From Sipunculus nudus (Eukaryota; Annelida; Sipuncula; Golfingiida; Sipunculidae): DNA of 64,000 nucleotides. A program made the position numbers and the translations under genes. Under the pieces are notes generated by a model. That model searched no databases. It worked only from the letters and a program-made list of their open reading frames with translations, and was not told the origin of the DNA. Each line of letters starts with the position of its first letter. Within the stretch, counting starts at the first letter, position 1. This document shows positions 42,450-54,080 of this stretch, one piece after another. The stretch lies in the NCBI GenBank assembly GCA_026874595.1, contig CM049319.1:19139101-19203100 (forward strand). The letters run 5' to 3'.

Positions 42450-44472
42450 GACGTCCCCCCACCGACTTCTTAAAACCGTTGCTACCGGCCTTTTTGGATT
42501 TGGGCTGCCTATAGCTGCCCTTATCCTTTTTGGATGATGCGTTACTGGCTGGTACCGATCGAGCTCTCGGCTCCTCACGGTCCTTTTCCGTTCCTCTGTC
42601 CGACAGCGCCGTCCACGACAATTCTAGGCCTAGGTGCCTAGTAGCCGACTTCTTCACCACTGTTACGGCCCGTTCTCTGGGCTCATTGACTTTCGCCAGC
42701 TTCAGCGTTTCTGTGATCACTTCACAGAGAAACTTTATCAGTTTCTCTGGGTTGATCTCTAGCATAGCCTGGCTTTCAGCCACGGCTTGCTCCTCCGCCG
42801 GAGCTACCCCCTTTTCCGTTACATTGCGGTTTTTGGCCGCGGCCCGCCCTCCGGCAAGCCTGGTGGACGTGCTACCGCTAGCCACGACCTGCCCCCTTTC
42901 GGGAGCGGGAGCCTTCTGGGTCCTTACAGCCTCTGAGGCCGTGGGTCCCCGGGAGCCTCTGGTGATTTTGGCGTAGGTCACGCCAGTCTGGTGGGCTTTG
43001 CCTTTCCTGCCTTCCGCGCTCTTGCTGGTCGGCTTCCCTTCAGTGCCGTGTTTAGCCGTTGTCGGCCTCTGCCGGGCACCTTTGAAGGCTGTACAGCCCC
43101 TGTACATCGCCCTGTGGTCGCCCCCGCAGTTTGCACATTTTGGCTTGCTCTTGTCGGCTGCCCTTCGACAATCTTTGGCATAGTGGCCTGCCTCGCCACA
43201 GTGCCTGCACCTGCCAGCCTTAGTGCATACTTTGGCCGTGTGCCCGAACTGGTAGCAGTTCAGGCACTGGATCGGCTCTACGGCCTTCCGGAAAGCCTCG
43301 CAGCGTATACGCTCGCTCCCGTACCTGAACCCGTGCTCGAGTGCCCTCGTAGCGCTCTCGCTCTGCTGAAAGTGCACGAGCACCTTCCACACCGGCTTTT
43401 TTCCGTGCCTGAGCCGCACGACCTCTTTGGCTTTTAAGCCCTGTTCATTTAACTCCGCCATGATCTCCTCTGTTGAGATATGCGGGCTCATTCCTCTGGC
43501 CACCACCGATGTTTGTTGGGTGCCCTCTGGTTTGGCTTGCTTGTTGCCCCGTGCAAGCTCCACCACTACCTTGGGCCCCGCCTTGATCAGTGGGCGCCAG
43601 TCGGGCCTGGCTTCCCTTGCTGTTTCGGGGAGCGTGACCACCATTACTCCCCTGTCGAACTTTGTCTTACAGGCGGAGGTGCCCGTGCACTCCGTCACCA
43701 GCCTGTTCATTTTTCTACTGTTCTGCCTGAGGGCTGCCGGTAAGCCCCTGACCCAGTACCGAGCCAAGCCCTCTTTCTCCTGGTCGGCCACCTCACCTTC
43801 CGGCTGGCCGTTCTCCGTGCTCCCTGTCCGTACAGGCGAGCTTCGGGTCGGAGTTCCGTCCGCTGCTTGATTAACCCGGGTCCCCGGTTTGGTGGGCGAC
43901 CCGCTATCACCTGAGCGGACTGGATTAGAGGGCGTCGATCTCTCGATCGAGCTCGGGGACAGTGTCCTGAGAACCGTCGGCCACTCAGGCGATCCCACGT
44001 CTATGATTGGAGACCCCGACCGTTCGGGCGTCCCCGCCTTGTCCGGCCCCGGGACCTCCGGGGTGACCACTCCCGGGGTCTGCGGGGTTACCACTACCCT
44101 GTATGAATCGTTGCCCCTCTCCGGGGAGTCATCGAATAGCTCGAAACTGGCGTCCCCTGTCGGGGTGGCCGGTACCGAGCTCGGGGAACCCAGCGTAGAG
44201 CTTGGCGAGTTCGATGCCCCTTGCATCGCTCCCTCGCCTGCTGGGCTCTGTGAGGCCGAACCCTTGTTCGTGCCTCGACCCTCCATCTCGGTCCGCACGT
44301 CCGCCGCCTGCGCTCTACCGATGCTCTCCGTGATGAGCCCCGTAATCATCTGGAGGGCGTCAGGCCCGTGCCTTGCTGCCTGCTGCAGCCCACCTGTGAT
44401 CTGGGTGAGACCCGGGATCACTTCTCTTTCCCTCTGAGAAAGCACCAACAGCCTGGTAAGTGCTTCCGCCAT
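42442..44472 (-). CDS. J2 ORF1: Gag-like protein
   Basis: 676 residues, intact, with all three knuckles. It differs from J1 at 68 (Thr for Ala) and 106 (Gly for Ala). Confidence 0.9.
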   Translation of the reverse strand: MAEALTRLLVLSQREREVIPGLTQITGGLQQAARHGPDALQMITGLITESIGRAQAADVRTEMEGRGTNKGSASQSPAGEGAMQGASNSPSSTLGSPSSVPATPTGDASFELFDDSPERGNDSYRVVVTPQTPGVVTPEVPGPDKAGTPERSGSPIIDVGSPEWPTVLRTLSPSSIERSTPSNPVRSGDSGSPTKPGTRVNQAADGTPTRSSPVRTGSTENGQPEGEVADQEKEGLARYWVRGLPAALRQNSRKMNRLVTECTGTSACKTKFDRGVMVVTLPETAREARPDWRPLIKAGPKVVVELARGNKQAKPEGTQQTSVVARGMSPHISTEEIMAELNEQGLKAKEVVRLRHGKKPVWKVLVHFQQSESATRALEHGFRYGSERIRCEAFRKAVEPIQCLNCYQFGHTAKVCTKAGRCRHCGEAGHYAKDCRRAADKSKPKCANCGGDHRAMYRGCTAFKGARQRPTTAKHGTEGKPTSKSAEGRKGKAHQTGVTYAKITRGSRGPTASEAVRTQKAPAPERGQVVASGSTSTRLAGGRAAAKNRNVTEKGVAPAEEQAVAESQAMLEINPEKLIKFLCEVITETLKLAKVNEPRERAVTVVKKSATRHLGLELSWTALSDRGTEKDREEPRARSVPASNASSKKDKGSYRQPKSKKAGSNGFKKSVGGRHG

Positions 44473-45315
44473 TCTTTTATTCAGTGCCCTCTCACTGAAT
44501 TGTCTAGATATACTCCCGCTCGGGCAGTATTTTGGTTTCCCGACCTTTCTCGATATATTCCTTTTTGGGAATATATCGGGCTTTTCCTCTCGCCCTTTTT
44601 GACCTCGCTCCTCTGTCGGGTCTTATTATTTTATTCCCGTTCGGGCAATAAAATACTTTTGGATTCTCTCTCCGCCTCCTGCCTCTATTTTCGCCCCGAT
44701 TGCTCGTACCTGTTCAGGCTACGATTTCTCTTTTCAGTAGATAGGTTGTTTCCAGAGCGTGGAAGACAACTTATCTTCAGATGATCCGTGAGCCAGCGAG
44801 CCGAGAGCGGGCTCTATTCAGCAGTTTTTTACCCAGAGCCGGGCTTAAAACTGTGAGCTTTGTGGACGGTCGGGCCGAGAGCTAGCCCTTGAGCCGAGAG
44901 CAGGCTCAATGAATGAGTTAATTAACTGTACCGAGAGCGGGTATCTGTTAATTAGTTCTTTGTAGGTTTCACCTACCCCGGAGCCAACAAGAAAATTCGA
45001 AAAAGTGATACTTTACCTGATTCCCCTAAAGTAACCTTAACTTATAGAACTAAGCCCTAGCTAAGATGCACTTGTTTGGGGATGGCAGTACTGAAAAGCT
45101 GAAAAGCTGAAAAAGATAGACTAGTCCTAAAGAGGACTGTTGTGGGTGGCTCCTATCACCAGACTCGCTAATCACTAATGTGAATAGCTTGACTGGGTAG
45201 TTAGGCGCCAGTGAGTCTGCTGTGTCTCCGCGTCTCTGTCCACTTGACTAATTAGGCGGTGGTGGTCTAATTAGAGCTGCTCCCAGGCACGTCCGTTCTC
45301 CACGGCTGCTGGGAC
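44473..45315 (-). promoter_or_regulatory. J2 structured 5' UTR
   Basis: Contains the whole hairpin series found in J1, including the four NGCTCTC loops, the AGTCCT hairpin near 45123 and the 5'-terminal hairpin. It ends GGGAC (plus) at 45315 and is followed by the J3 tail. Confidence 0.75.
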
Positions 45316-45977
45316 CGGAATGCAATCAAATATCCATCCATAACCGTTACACCGCTCAGGCAATAACTAGGGTTTCTACGCCGCAGTTTTGCCTCTTCGG
45401 GTCCCCCTCATTCTGCACTGAGGTCGCCAGAACTGACACGCCAGCTAGCCAGCTAGGTCCGGCCCGCCCTCGCCAACCGTCAACCACCGAGGAATCCCCC
45501 AGGTGTTCCGGGAGCCTGAGCCTCGCAACCTGCCAGTAATGTCCGAGCGCTACCGGCCTGCCCCTGGACTATTCGCAGTCCCGTCATGAGCCTTGTCCCT
45601 TTCGACCAGGTACAGCTCTCGTTCGATCGGAGCCTTCTCGGGAGCCTTCTCGGGAGCCTTCTCTGGTGCTTTTGCCATCATGTCTTGAGCCTTGTCCCTG
45701 CTGGTCCTGACCGGACCCCCGGTTATTTTGACGTCTTGGAGCCTTGTCCCTGATCCTTTCGGGATCCCCGTAACTTTTTCCACCAAACGGCTGGCTCTAC
45801 AGGGCCAGGTTCCATACTGCCGGCAACAGGCTGGCCTACTCTTCTATCGAAAAACAGTATGGGGTCTTTTACGTGCCCGTCCCCTTCTGGACACGGGACC
45901 GCCATTTAACGTCCTCATCCGATGGACGGCCCGTGTTTGTCTTTTGCAGGCGGGCGCTGCGGTGCCCCGGAGCCTTT

Positions 45978-48767
45978 CTACCCTTCCCCCACTTTCTCTA
46001 GTGGGGTGATAATACTGGGTTTCCGTCTGCCACTGATCTTTTGCCAGTCGAGCCACATTTTGAGGTCTTTATAAAACTTCTCTTGCTTCACCTTTTCGAC
46101 ATAGCCTTTGCTCAACCTTAGTATGTGGTCGCTCACATACTCTATATCTGCCTTCTCGTGAAGCACAGATATCCGCGTGCGGGGCGGGAGTCTCAAGGCC
46201 GTCCTTAAGGCTCTGTTTTGAAGCCGTTGAAGTTTTTTAATGTGGTGCTCTTTGGCGGTGATCAGGGCTATGCAGCCGTATGTCATAACCGGTCTGATCC
46301 AGGCTTTATAAAGGTATATCAAACTTTGGGTAGACATGCCTCCTGATCCTGCTTTTAGCACTCTTAAGCAGTTGAGTCTCGCTTTGACCCTCTGTTCGAT
46401 ATCCTCTATATGAGCCGCCCATGTGAGTCTCTTATCAACCGTCAGACCCAGAAATTTTATCTGGTCTGTGAATTGAATTGGTTCCCCGGCCAATTTCAGT
46501 TCTGGCGCTTTGCCGGCCTTACTGCCTTTCAGGTGCCTACCGAATTTGCAAGCCTGCGTTTTTGTCGCATTGACTCTTACTCGCCATTTGGCGCACCACT
46601 TTGTCACCTCGTCTAGACCGGCCTGTAACCTGGGTACTGCCCTCTTGCTATGTGTCCATAGCGCAGTGTCGTCCGCAAATTGGCTCGTCGCCCCCGTGCG
46701 GACCCCTCCTTTCTCGGACAGGCTAGGCATGTCGTTGACGAATATGACATAGAGCAGCGGGCTGAGAGCTGAGCCCTGCGGTGTGCCTGCGGCGGGTTCG
46801 ATCTCATGCGACTTAGCGTCACCTACTCTGACCCATAGCTTCCTGTCACTTAGGAAGGACGAGAGGAGCCTCACAATGCGAGTCGGTAGTTTTGCCTGCG
46901 TTGCGATCTTATACCTTAGACCATCCCGCCATACTGCGTCGAAGGCTTTCTCGACGTCTAGGAATACACCTATAGTATCATTAGATCGCTGCAGGCATTG
47001 TCCCACCGACTGAGTCAACCTGAACAGTTGGTCATTTGTCGACCTGCCCTTACGGAACCCGCTCTGATTCGGGTTAAAGAATTTTGCTTCCTCCAAGTGA
47101 CCACTGATCCTGCCAGCCAGTATTCGTTCCAGCACTTTGCCCAGAATTGGCAGTAGGCTGATGGGTCGGTAGCTTTTCGGCAGCGAGTGATCCTTTCCCG
47201 GCTTCGGGATCATGATCACGTTCGCTCTTTTCCATGCCCTTGGGAAGTACCCCAGTTTCAGACACGCGTTGAACACAGATGTGAGCGCTTCCAGCCCTTC
47301 CTCCGGTAGGTTAATCAGCACTTCCCTGGTGAGGCCGTCCTCCCCCGGGGCTTTTCTGCTTTTGAGTTTTTTCAGCTTCCTGCTGACTTCCGCTTTTGAG
47401 ATCGCTCTCAGTAGCGGCTCGTCCTCTGCTGTCTGAGCGTAGCAGCTCTCTACCCTTGCCAGAGGCGAGTATAACTCGTTTGCACCTTGTCTTACGTGCC
47501 GATCAACCTCCTCCTGTGTTTGGTCGTCGAACTGGGGTCCCGTCGGGACCTTGTGTATGTTCCGGAGCGTCTCCGCGAACAAATTTGCCTTGTCCTTTTC
47601 CGTACTAGCCACCGTTCCCATCGGGCCTGTGAGGTCTGTAGTTCCGACCGATGGTTTGTTCATCGAGCCCGTGTATTGGCGGACCTGTCGCCAAAATTCG
47701 CCCACTGATATTCTGTGGTCCATACCGCTCGTGAACTTGTACCATTCCGCCTTTTTCTGGGCTTTTATTGCATTTTTCACCTCCCGACTAATAGCATTGT
47801 ATTGGGATTTTAACTCCTCTGTTCGGAGTTGGATCTGAAGCCTTCTGATCCTCCTTCTTTCCCTTACAAGTGCTTTAATCGTTGGGGTGAATGACCACCA
47901 GTTACGGTTTTTCCTTTCCACCATCGGACACGCTCGGTCCAGGCAATCTCGCATTTCAGAGGTCAGTTTGTCGACTAGGGTGTCGATTCCTTCTGGGGTC
48001 GATGGTTCAGCGATACCTCGGAGCCTGTCTGCCAATTCATTTTTAAAGAGCCTCCAGTTTGCCTTTCTCCAAGGCCTCACCATTTTGGGTGGCTTTCTGT
48101 TCGCTCTCCAATCGAGCTCTAAATGAATTGGCATGTGATCGCTGCCTATATCTTCCCCTACATGAAATTTACTGACCAGTCCTACCTCGGGCGATACGAT
48201 TGCCAGATCGAGTATGTTCGTTCCACCGGTCGTGGGGTTCACCCTGGTCGGGCTCCCATCGTTCATTATCACCATACCGTACCGATCTATGCAATCCATC
48301 AGTGCTTTCCCGTTCAGATTAGAGGATCTGCTGCCATACGAGGTGTGTGGGGCATTTAGGTCCCCTAACACCACGTAGTGGCTGCTGTTCCTCTTAATCT
48401 TGTCAAAGAGTTGTGCCCTGGGCCGTGACTGTGGCGGGTTGTAATATACTATTACATCGATTGCCGGGTCGCCGCTGTGGACAGGTTCAACTCTAACCGT
48501 TAGAGCTTCTATGTCCATCCTTCCTAGCCAGTTTGTTTGGCGGTATACTAGGTTCTCTTTGATCAAGAGAGCCACTCCGCCTCCCATATTACCGTCTGGC
48601 CGTCCCCTGTGTAGCAGGTTATAGCCGGTGAAGGAAACGTTTCTGGTCAGCTTAGACTCGCTGATAGCCATGATATCTACGGAATGCCTGTGGATATAGT
48701 TGAGTATCTCTAACCTCCTTCCATACAGGCCATTCACGTTTGCGTGGCATAGTTTGAGCTTAACCAT
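45978..48767 (-). CDS. J3 ORF2: endonuclease-reverse transcriptase
   Basis: Intact 929-residue frame from the ATG at 48767, identical in sequence to the J2 product as far as I can compare. It would lack its normal upstream promoter and leader because the copy is truncated. Confidence 0.92.
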   Translation of the reverse strand: MVKLKLCHANVNGLYGRRLEILNYIHRHSVDIMAISESKLTRNVSFTGYNLLHRGRPDGNMGGGVALLIKENLVYRQTNWLGRMDIEALTVRVEPVHSGDPAIDVIVYYNPPQSRPRAQLFDKIKRNSSHYVVLGDLNAPHTSYGSRSSNLNGKALMDCIDRYGMVIMNDGSPTRVNPTTGGTNILDLAIVSPEVGLVSKFHVGEDIGSDHMPIHLELDWRANRKPPKMVRPWRKANWRLFKNELADRLRGIAEPSTPEGIDTLVDKLTSEMRDCLDRACPMVERKNRNWWSFTPTIKALVRERRRIRRLQIQLRTEELKSQYNAISREVKNAIKAQKKAEWYKFTSGMDHRISVGEFWRQVRQYTGSMNKPSVGTTDLTGPMGTVASTEKDKANLFAETLRNIHKVPTGPQFDDQTQEEVDRHVRQGANELYSPLARVESCYAQTAEDEPLLRAISKAEVSRKLKKLKSRKAPGEDGLTREVLINLPEEGLEALTSVFNACLKLGYFPRAWKRANVIMIPKPGKDHSLPKSYRPISLLPILGKVLERILAGRISGHLEEAKFFNPNQSGFRKGRSTNDQLFRLTQSVGQCLQRSNDTIGVFLDVEKAFDAVWRDGLRYKIATQAKLPTRIVRLLSSFLSDRKLWVRVGDAKSHEIEPAAGTPQGSALSPLLYVIFVNDMPSLSEKGGVRTGATSQFADDTALWTHSKRAVPRLQAGLDEVTKWCAKWRVRVNATKTQACKFGRHLKGSKAGKAPELKLAGEPIQFTDQIKFLGLTVDKRLTWAAHIEDIEQRVKARLNCLRVLKAGSGGMSTQSLIYLYKAWIRPVMTYGCIALITAKEHHIKKLQRLQNRALRTALRLPPRTRISVLHEKADIEYVSDHILRLSKGYVEKVKQEKFYKDLKMWLDWQKISGRRKPSIITPLEKVGEG

Positions 48768-50238
48768 GACGTCCCCCCACCGACTTCTTAAAACCGTTGC
48801 TACCGGCCTTTTTGGATTTGGGCTGCCTATAGCTGCCCTTATCCTTTTTGGATGATGCGTTACTGGCTGGTACCGATCGAGCTCTCGGCTCCTCACGGTC
48901 CTTTTCCGTTCCTCTGTCCGACAGCGCCGTCCACGACAATTCTAGGCCTAGGTGCCTAGTAGCCGACTTCTTCACCACTGTTACGGCCCGTTCTCTGGGC
49001 TCATTGACTTTCGCCAGCTTCAGCGTTTCTGTGATCACTTCACAGAGAAACTTTATCAGTTTCTCTGGGTTGATCTCTAGCATAGCCTGGCTTTCAGCCA
49101 CGGCTTGCTCCTCCGCCGGAGCTACCCCCTTTTCCGTTACATTGCGGTTTTTGGCCGCGGCCCGCCCTCCGGCAAGCCTGGTGGACGTGCTACCGCTAGC
49201 CACGACCTGCCCCCTTTCGGGAGCGGGAGCCTTCTGGGTCCTTACAGCCTCTGAGGCCGTGGGTCCCCGGGAGCCTCTGGTGATTTTGGCGTAGGTCACG
49301 CCAGTCTGGTGGGCTTTGCCTTTCCTGCCTTCCGCGCTCTTGCTGGTCGGCTTCCCTTCAGTGCCGTGTTTAGCCGTTGTCGGCCTCTGCCGGGCACCTT
49401 TGAAGGCTGTACAGCCCCTGTACATCGCCCTGTGGTCGCCCCCGCAGTTTGCACATTTTGGCTTGCTCTTGTCGGCTGCCCTTCGACAATCTTTGGCATA
49501 GTGGCCTGCCTCGCCACAGTGCCTGCACCTGCCAGCCTTAGTGCATACTTTGGCCGTGTGCCCGAACTGGTAGCAGTTCAGGCACTGGATCGGCTCTACG
49601 GCCTTCCGGAAAGCCTCGCAGCGTATACGCTCGCTCCCGTACCTGAACCCGTGCTCGAGTGCCCTCGTAGCGCTCTCGCTCTGCTGAAAGTGCACGAGCA
49701 CCTTCCACACCGGCTTTTTTCCGTGCCTGAGCCGCACGACCTCTTTGGCTTTTAAGCCCTGTTCATTTAACTCCGCCATGATCTCCTCTGTTGAGATATG
49801 CGGGCTCATTCCTCTGGCCACCACCGATGTTTGTTGGGTGCCCTCTGGTTTGGCTTGCTTGTTGCCCCGTGCAAGCTCCACCACTACCTTGGGCCCCGCC
49901 TTGATCAGTGGGCGCCAGTCGGGCCTGGCTTCCCTTGCTGTTTCGGGGAGCGTGACCACCATTACTCCCCTGTCGAACTTTGTCTTACAGGCGGAGGTGC
50001 CCGTGCACTCCGTCACCAGCCTGTTCATTTTTCTACTGTTCTGCCTGAGGGCTGCCGGTAAGCCCCTGACCCAGTACCGAGCCAAGCCCTCTTTCTCCTG
50101 GTCGGCCACCTCACCTTCCGGCTGGCCGTTCTCCGTGCTCCCTGTCCGTACAGGCGAGCTTCGGGTCGGAGTTCCGTCCGCTGCTTGATTAACCCGGGTC
50201 CCCGGTTTGGTGGGCGACCCGCTATCACCTGAGCGGAC
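48760..50238 (-). pseudogene. J3 ORF1 fragment, N-terminus missing
   Basis: Starts at codon 185 of ORF1, so the first 184 codons and the 5' UTR are absent. The rest is open to the normal stop and keeps the RRM-like region and all zinc knuckles. An internal ATG at 50109 could give a 449-residue product. Confidence 0.9.
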
Positions 50239-50634
50239 AGCTGCAGGGGAGTACAGGTATTGTGTTCCTCTGCAGCTAGGATCCGATGATTAATTGATGG
50301 TCGGGGTGTTTTTTCTATTTTCCTATGCCTAATAGTTTTAAAGATATTTATTTATTTTCGTCAAAATTTCGTAGGGTTTTAGTATGAATAGAGTTTTTTG
50401 GGTTCCGTAAATTTCGAGTTTCTATTATTATTTCAAGTATGTTTGTTTCGTTCCTAAACTTTGTACGGGCCGTAGTTTTGATGAAAAGTTTGTATGAAAG
50501 GATGGGGCGTATTCGAGGGTCGTGGGTCAATTAATGTAGGTCGCGGCCCCGGCCTAGTGCCATGGCTTGACCTGTTGGTTGATTATTGTGTTTTGTAGTA
50601 TGTAAAACAGGGGATGCCAGCTGCAGCGGGGTAA
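50239..50634. repeat. S-family segment between J3 and J4
   Basis: Collinear with copy A 25732-26128: one ~380-bp hairpin monomer from AGCTGCAGGGGA to the GCGGGGTAAG of the next. It is the continuation of S copy D, with the stretch equivalent to A 24310-25731 (~1.42 kb) missing. Confidence 0.85.
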
Positions 50635-51290
50635 GCAATCAAATATCCATCCATAACCGTTACACCGCTCAGGCAATAACTAGGGTTTCTACGCCGCAGT
50701 TTTGCCTCTTCGGGTCCCCCTCATTCTGCACTGAGGTCGCCAGAACTGACACGCCAGCTAGCCAGCTAGGTCCGGCCCGCCCTCGCCAACCGTCAACCAC
50801 CGAGGAATCCCCCAGGTGTTCCGGGAGCCTGAGCCTCGCAACCTGCCAGTAATGTCCGAGCGCTACCGGCCTGCCCCTGGACTATTCGCAGTCCCGTCAT
50901 GAGCCTTGTCCCTTTCGACCAGGTACAGCTCTCGTTCGATCGGAGCCTTCTCGGGAGCCTTCTCGGGAGCCTTCTCTGGTGCTTTTGCCATCATGTCTTG
51001 AGCCTTGTCCCTGCTGGTCCTGACCGGACCCCCGGTTATTTTGACGTCTTGGAGCCTTGTCCCTGATCCTTTCGGGATCCCCGTAACTTTTTCCACCAAA
51101 CGGCTGGCTCTACAGGGCCAGGTTCCATACTGCCGGCAACAGGCTGGCCTACTCTTCTATCGAAAAACAGTATGGGGTCTTTTACGTGCCCGTCCCCTTC
51201 TGGACACGGGACCGCCATTTAACGTCCTCATCCGATGGACGGCCCGTGTTTGTCTTTTGCAGGCGGGCGCTGCGGTGCCCCGGAGCCTTT

Positions 51291-54080
51291 CTACCCTTCC
51301 CCCACTTTCTCTAGTGGGGTGATAATACTGGGTTTCCGTCTGCCACTGATCTTTTGCCAGTCGAGCCACATTTTGAGGTCTTTATAAAACTTCTCTTGCT
51401 TCACCTTTTCGACATAGCCTTTGCTCAACCTTAGTATGTGGTCGCTCACATACTCTATATCTGCCTTCTCGTGAAGCACAGATATCCGCGTGCGGGGCGG
51501 GAGTCTCAAGGCCGTCCTTAAGGCTCTGTTTTGAAGCCGTTGAAGTTTTTTAATGTGGTGCTCTTTGGCGGTGATCAGGGCTATGCAGCCGTATGTCATA
51601 ACCGGTCTGATCCAGGCTTTATAAAGGTATATCAAACTTTGGGTAGACATGCCTCCTGATCCTGCTTTTAGCACTCTTAAGCAGTTGAGTCTCGCTTTGA
51701 CCCTCTGTTCGATATCCTCTATATGAGCCGCCCATGTGAGTCTCTTATCAACCGTCAGACCCAGAAATTTTATCTGGTCTGTGAATTGAATTGGTTCCCC
51801 GGCCAATTTCAGTTCTGGCGCTTTGCCGGCCTTACTGCCTTTCAGGTGCCTACCGAATTTGCAAGCCTGCGTTTTTGTCGCATTGACTCTTACTCGCCAT
51901 TTGGCGCACCACTTTGTCACCTCGTCTAGACCGGCCTGTAACCTGGGTACTGCCCTCTTGCTATGTGTCCATAGCGCAGTGTCGTCCGCAAATTGGCTCG
52001 TCGCCCCCGTGCGGACCCCTCCTTTCTCGGACAGGCTAGGCATGTCGTTGACGAATATGACATAGAGCAGCGGGCTGAGAGCTGAGCCCTGCGGTGTGCC
52101 TGCGGCGGGTTCGATCTCATGCGACTTAGCGTCACCTACTCTGACCCATAGCTTCCTGTCACTTAGGAAGGACGAGAGGAGCCTCACAATGCGAGTGGGT
52201 AGTTTTGCCTGCGTTGCGATCTTATACCTTAGACCATCCCGCCATACTGCGTCGAAGGCTTTCTCGACGTCTAGGAATACACCTATAGTATCATTAGATC
52301 GCTGCAGGCATTGTCCCACCGACTGAGTCAACCTGAACAGTTGGTCATTTGTCGACCTGCCCTTACGGAACCCGCTCTGATTCGGGTTAAAGAATTTTGC
52401 TTCCTCCAAGTGACCACTGATCCTGCCAGCCAGTATTCGTTCCAGCACTTTGCCCAGAATTGGCAGTAGGCTGATGGGTCGGTAGCTTTTCGGCAGCGAG
52501 TGATCCTTTCCCGGCTTCGGGATCATGATCACGTTCGCTCTTTTCCATGCCCTTGGGAAGTACCCCAGTTTCAGACACGCGTTGAACACAGATGTGAGCG
52601 CTTCCAGCCCTTCCTCCGGTAGGTTAATCAGCACTTCCCTGGTGAGGCCGTCCTCCCCCGGGGCTTTTCTGCTTTTGAGTTTTTTCAGCTTCCTGCTGAC
52701 TTCCGCTTTTGAGATCGCTCTCAGTAGCGGCTCGTCCTCTGCTGTCTGAGCGTAGCAGCTCTCTACCCTTGCCAGAGGCGAGTATAACTCGTTTGCACCT
52801 TGTCTTACGTGCCGATCAACCTCCTCCTGTGTTTGGTCGTCGAACTGGGGTCCCGTCGGGACCTTGTGTATGTTCCGGAGCGTCTCCGCGAACAAATTTG
52901 CCTTGTCCTTTTCCGTACTAGCCACCGTTCCCATCGGGCCTGTGAGGTCTGTAGTTCCGACCGATGGTTTGTTCATCGAGCCCGTGTATTGGCTGACCTG
53001 TCGCCAAAATTCGCCCACTGATATTCTGTGGTCCATACCGCTCGTGAACTTGTACCATTCCGCCTTTTTCTGGGCTTTTATTGCATTTTTCACCTCCCGA
53101 CTAATAGCATTGTATTGGGATTTTAACTCCTCTGTTCGGAGTTGGATCTGAAGCCTTCTGATCCTCCTTCTTTCCCTTACAAGTGCTTTAATCGTTGGGG
53201 TGAATGACCACCAGTTACGGTTTTTCCTTTCCACCATCGGACACGCTCGGTCCAGGCAATCTCGCATTTCAGAGGTCAGTTTGTCGACTAGGGTGTCGAT
53301 TCCTTCTGGGGTCGATGGTTCAGCGATACCTCGGAGCCTGTCTGCCAATTCATTTTTAAAGAGCCTCCAGTTTGCCTTTCTCCAAGGCCTCACCATTTTG
53401 GGTGGCTTTCTGTTCACTCTCCAATCGAGCTCTAAATGAATTGGCATGTGATCGCTGCCTATATCTTCCCCTACATGAAATTTACTGACCAGTCCTACCT
53501 CGGGCGATACGATTGCCAGATCGAGTATGTTCGTTCCACCGGTCGTGGGGTTCACCCTGGTCGGGCTCCCATCGTTCATTATCACCATACCGTACCGATC
53601 TATGCAATCCATCAGTGCTTTCCCGTTCAGATTAGAGGATCTGCTGCCATACGAGGTGTGTGGGGCATTTAGGTCCCCTAACACCACGTAGTGGCTGCTG
53701 TTCCTCTTAATCTTGTCAAAGAGTTGTGCCCTGGGCCGTGACTGTGGCGGGTTGTAATATACTATTACATCGATTGCCGGGTCGCCGCTGTGGACAGGTT
53801 CAACTCTAACCGTTAGAGCTTCTATGTCCATCCTTCCTAGCCAGTTTGTTTGGCGGTATACTAGGTTCTCTTTGATCAAGAGAGCCACTCCGCCTCCCAT
53901 ATTACCGTCTGGCCGTCCCCTGTGTAGCAGGTTATAGCCGGTGAAGGAAACGTTTCTGGTCAGCTTAGACTCGCTGATAGCCATGATATCTACGGAATGC
54001 CTGTGGATATAGTTGAGTATCTCTAACCTCCTTCCATACAGGCCATTCACGTTTGCGTGGCATAGTTTGAGCTTAACCAT
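51291..54080 (-). CDS. J4 ORF2: endonuclease-reverse transcriptase
   Basis: Intact 929 residues. Unique changes are Val222 for Ala, just after the endonuclease SDH motif, and Ser363 for Arg in the linker before the RT. No catalytic residue is altered. Confidence 0.93.
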   Translation of the reverse strand: MVKLKLCHANVNGLYGRRLEILNYIHRHSVDIMAISESKLTRNVSFTGYNLLHRGRPDGNMGGGVALLIKENLVYRQTNWLGRMDIEALTVRVEPVHSGDPAIDVIVYYNPPQSRPRAQLFDKIKRNSSHYVVLGDLNAPHTSYGSRSSNLNGKALMDCIDRYGMVIMNDGSPTRVNPTTGGTNILDLAIVSPEVGLVSKFHVGEDIGSDHMPIHLELDWRVNRKPPKMVRPWRKANWRLFKNELADRLRGIAEPSTPEGIDTLVDKLTSEMRDCLDRACPMVERKNRNWWSFTPTIKALVRERRRIRRLQIQLRTEELKSQYNAISREVKNAIKAQKKAEWYKFTSGMDHRISVGEFWRQVSQYTGSMNKPSVGTTDLTGPMGTVASTEKDKANLFAETLRNIHKVPTGPQFDDQTQEEVDRHVRQGANELYSPLARVESCYAQTAEDEPLLRAISKAEVSRKLKKLKSRKAPGEDGLTREVLINLPEEGLEALTSVFNACLKLGYFPRAWKRANVIMIPKPGKDHSLPKSYRPISLLPILGKVLERILAGRISGHLEEAKFFNPNQSGFRKGRSTNDQLFRLTQSVGQCLQRSNDTIGVFLDVEKAFDAVWRDGLRYKIATQAKLPTRIVRLLSSFLSDRKLWVRVGDAKSHEIEPAAGTPQGSALSPLLYVIFVNDMPSLSEKGGVRTGATSQFADDTALWTHSKRAVPRLQAGLDEVTKWCAKWRVRVNATKTQACKFGRHLKGSKAGKAPELKLAGEPIQFTDQIKFLGLTVDKRLTWAAHIEDIEQRVKARLNCLRVLKAGSGGMSTQSLIYLYKAWIRPVMTYGCIALITAKEHHIKKLQRLQNRALRTALRLPPRTRISVLHEKADIEYVSDHILRLSKGYVEKVKQEKFYKDLKMWLDWQKISGRRKPSIITPLEKVGEG

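Larger units (their letters stand above)
38993..45315 (-). mobile_element. J2, full-length
   Basis: Same layout as J1. Its 3' tail on minus is ATTGC x3 plus A, abutting the J1 5' end. The 44543-44571 hairpin loop has one extra T. Confidence 0.93.
45316..50238 (-). mobile_element. J3, 5'-truncated copy
   Basis: The 3' part is complete, with tail ATTGC-ATTCC-G abutting the J2 5' end. The copy stops inside ORF1 at 50238 and switches to S-family monomer sequence. This is the usual result of incomplete reverse transcription. Confidence 0.93.
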
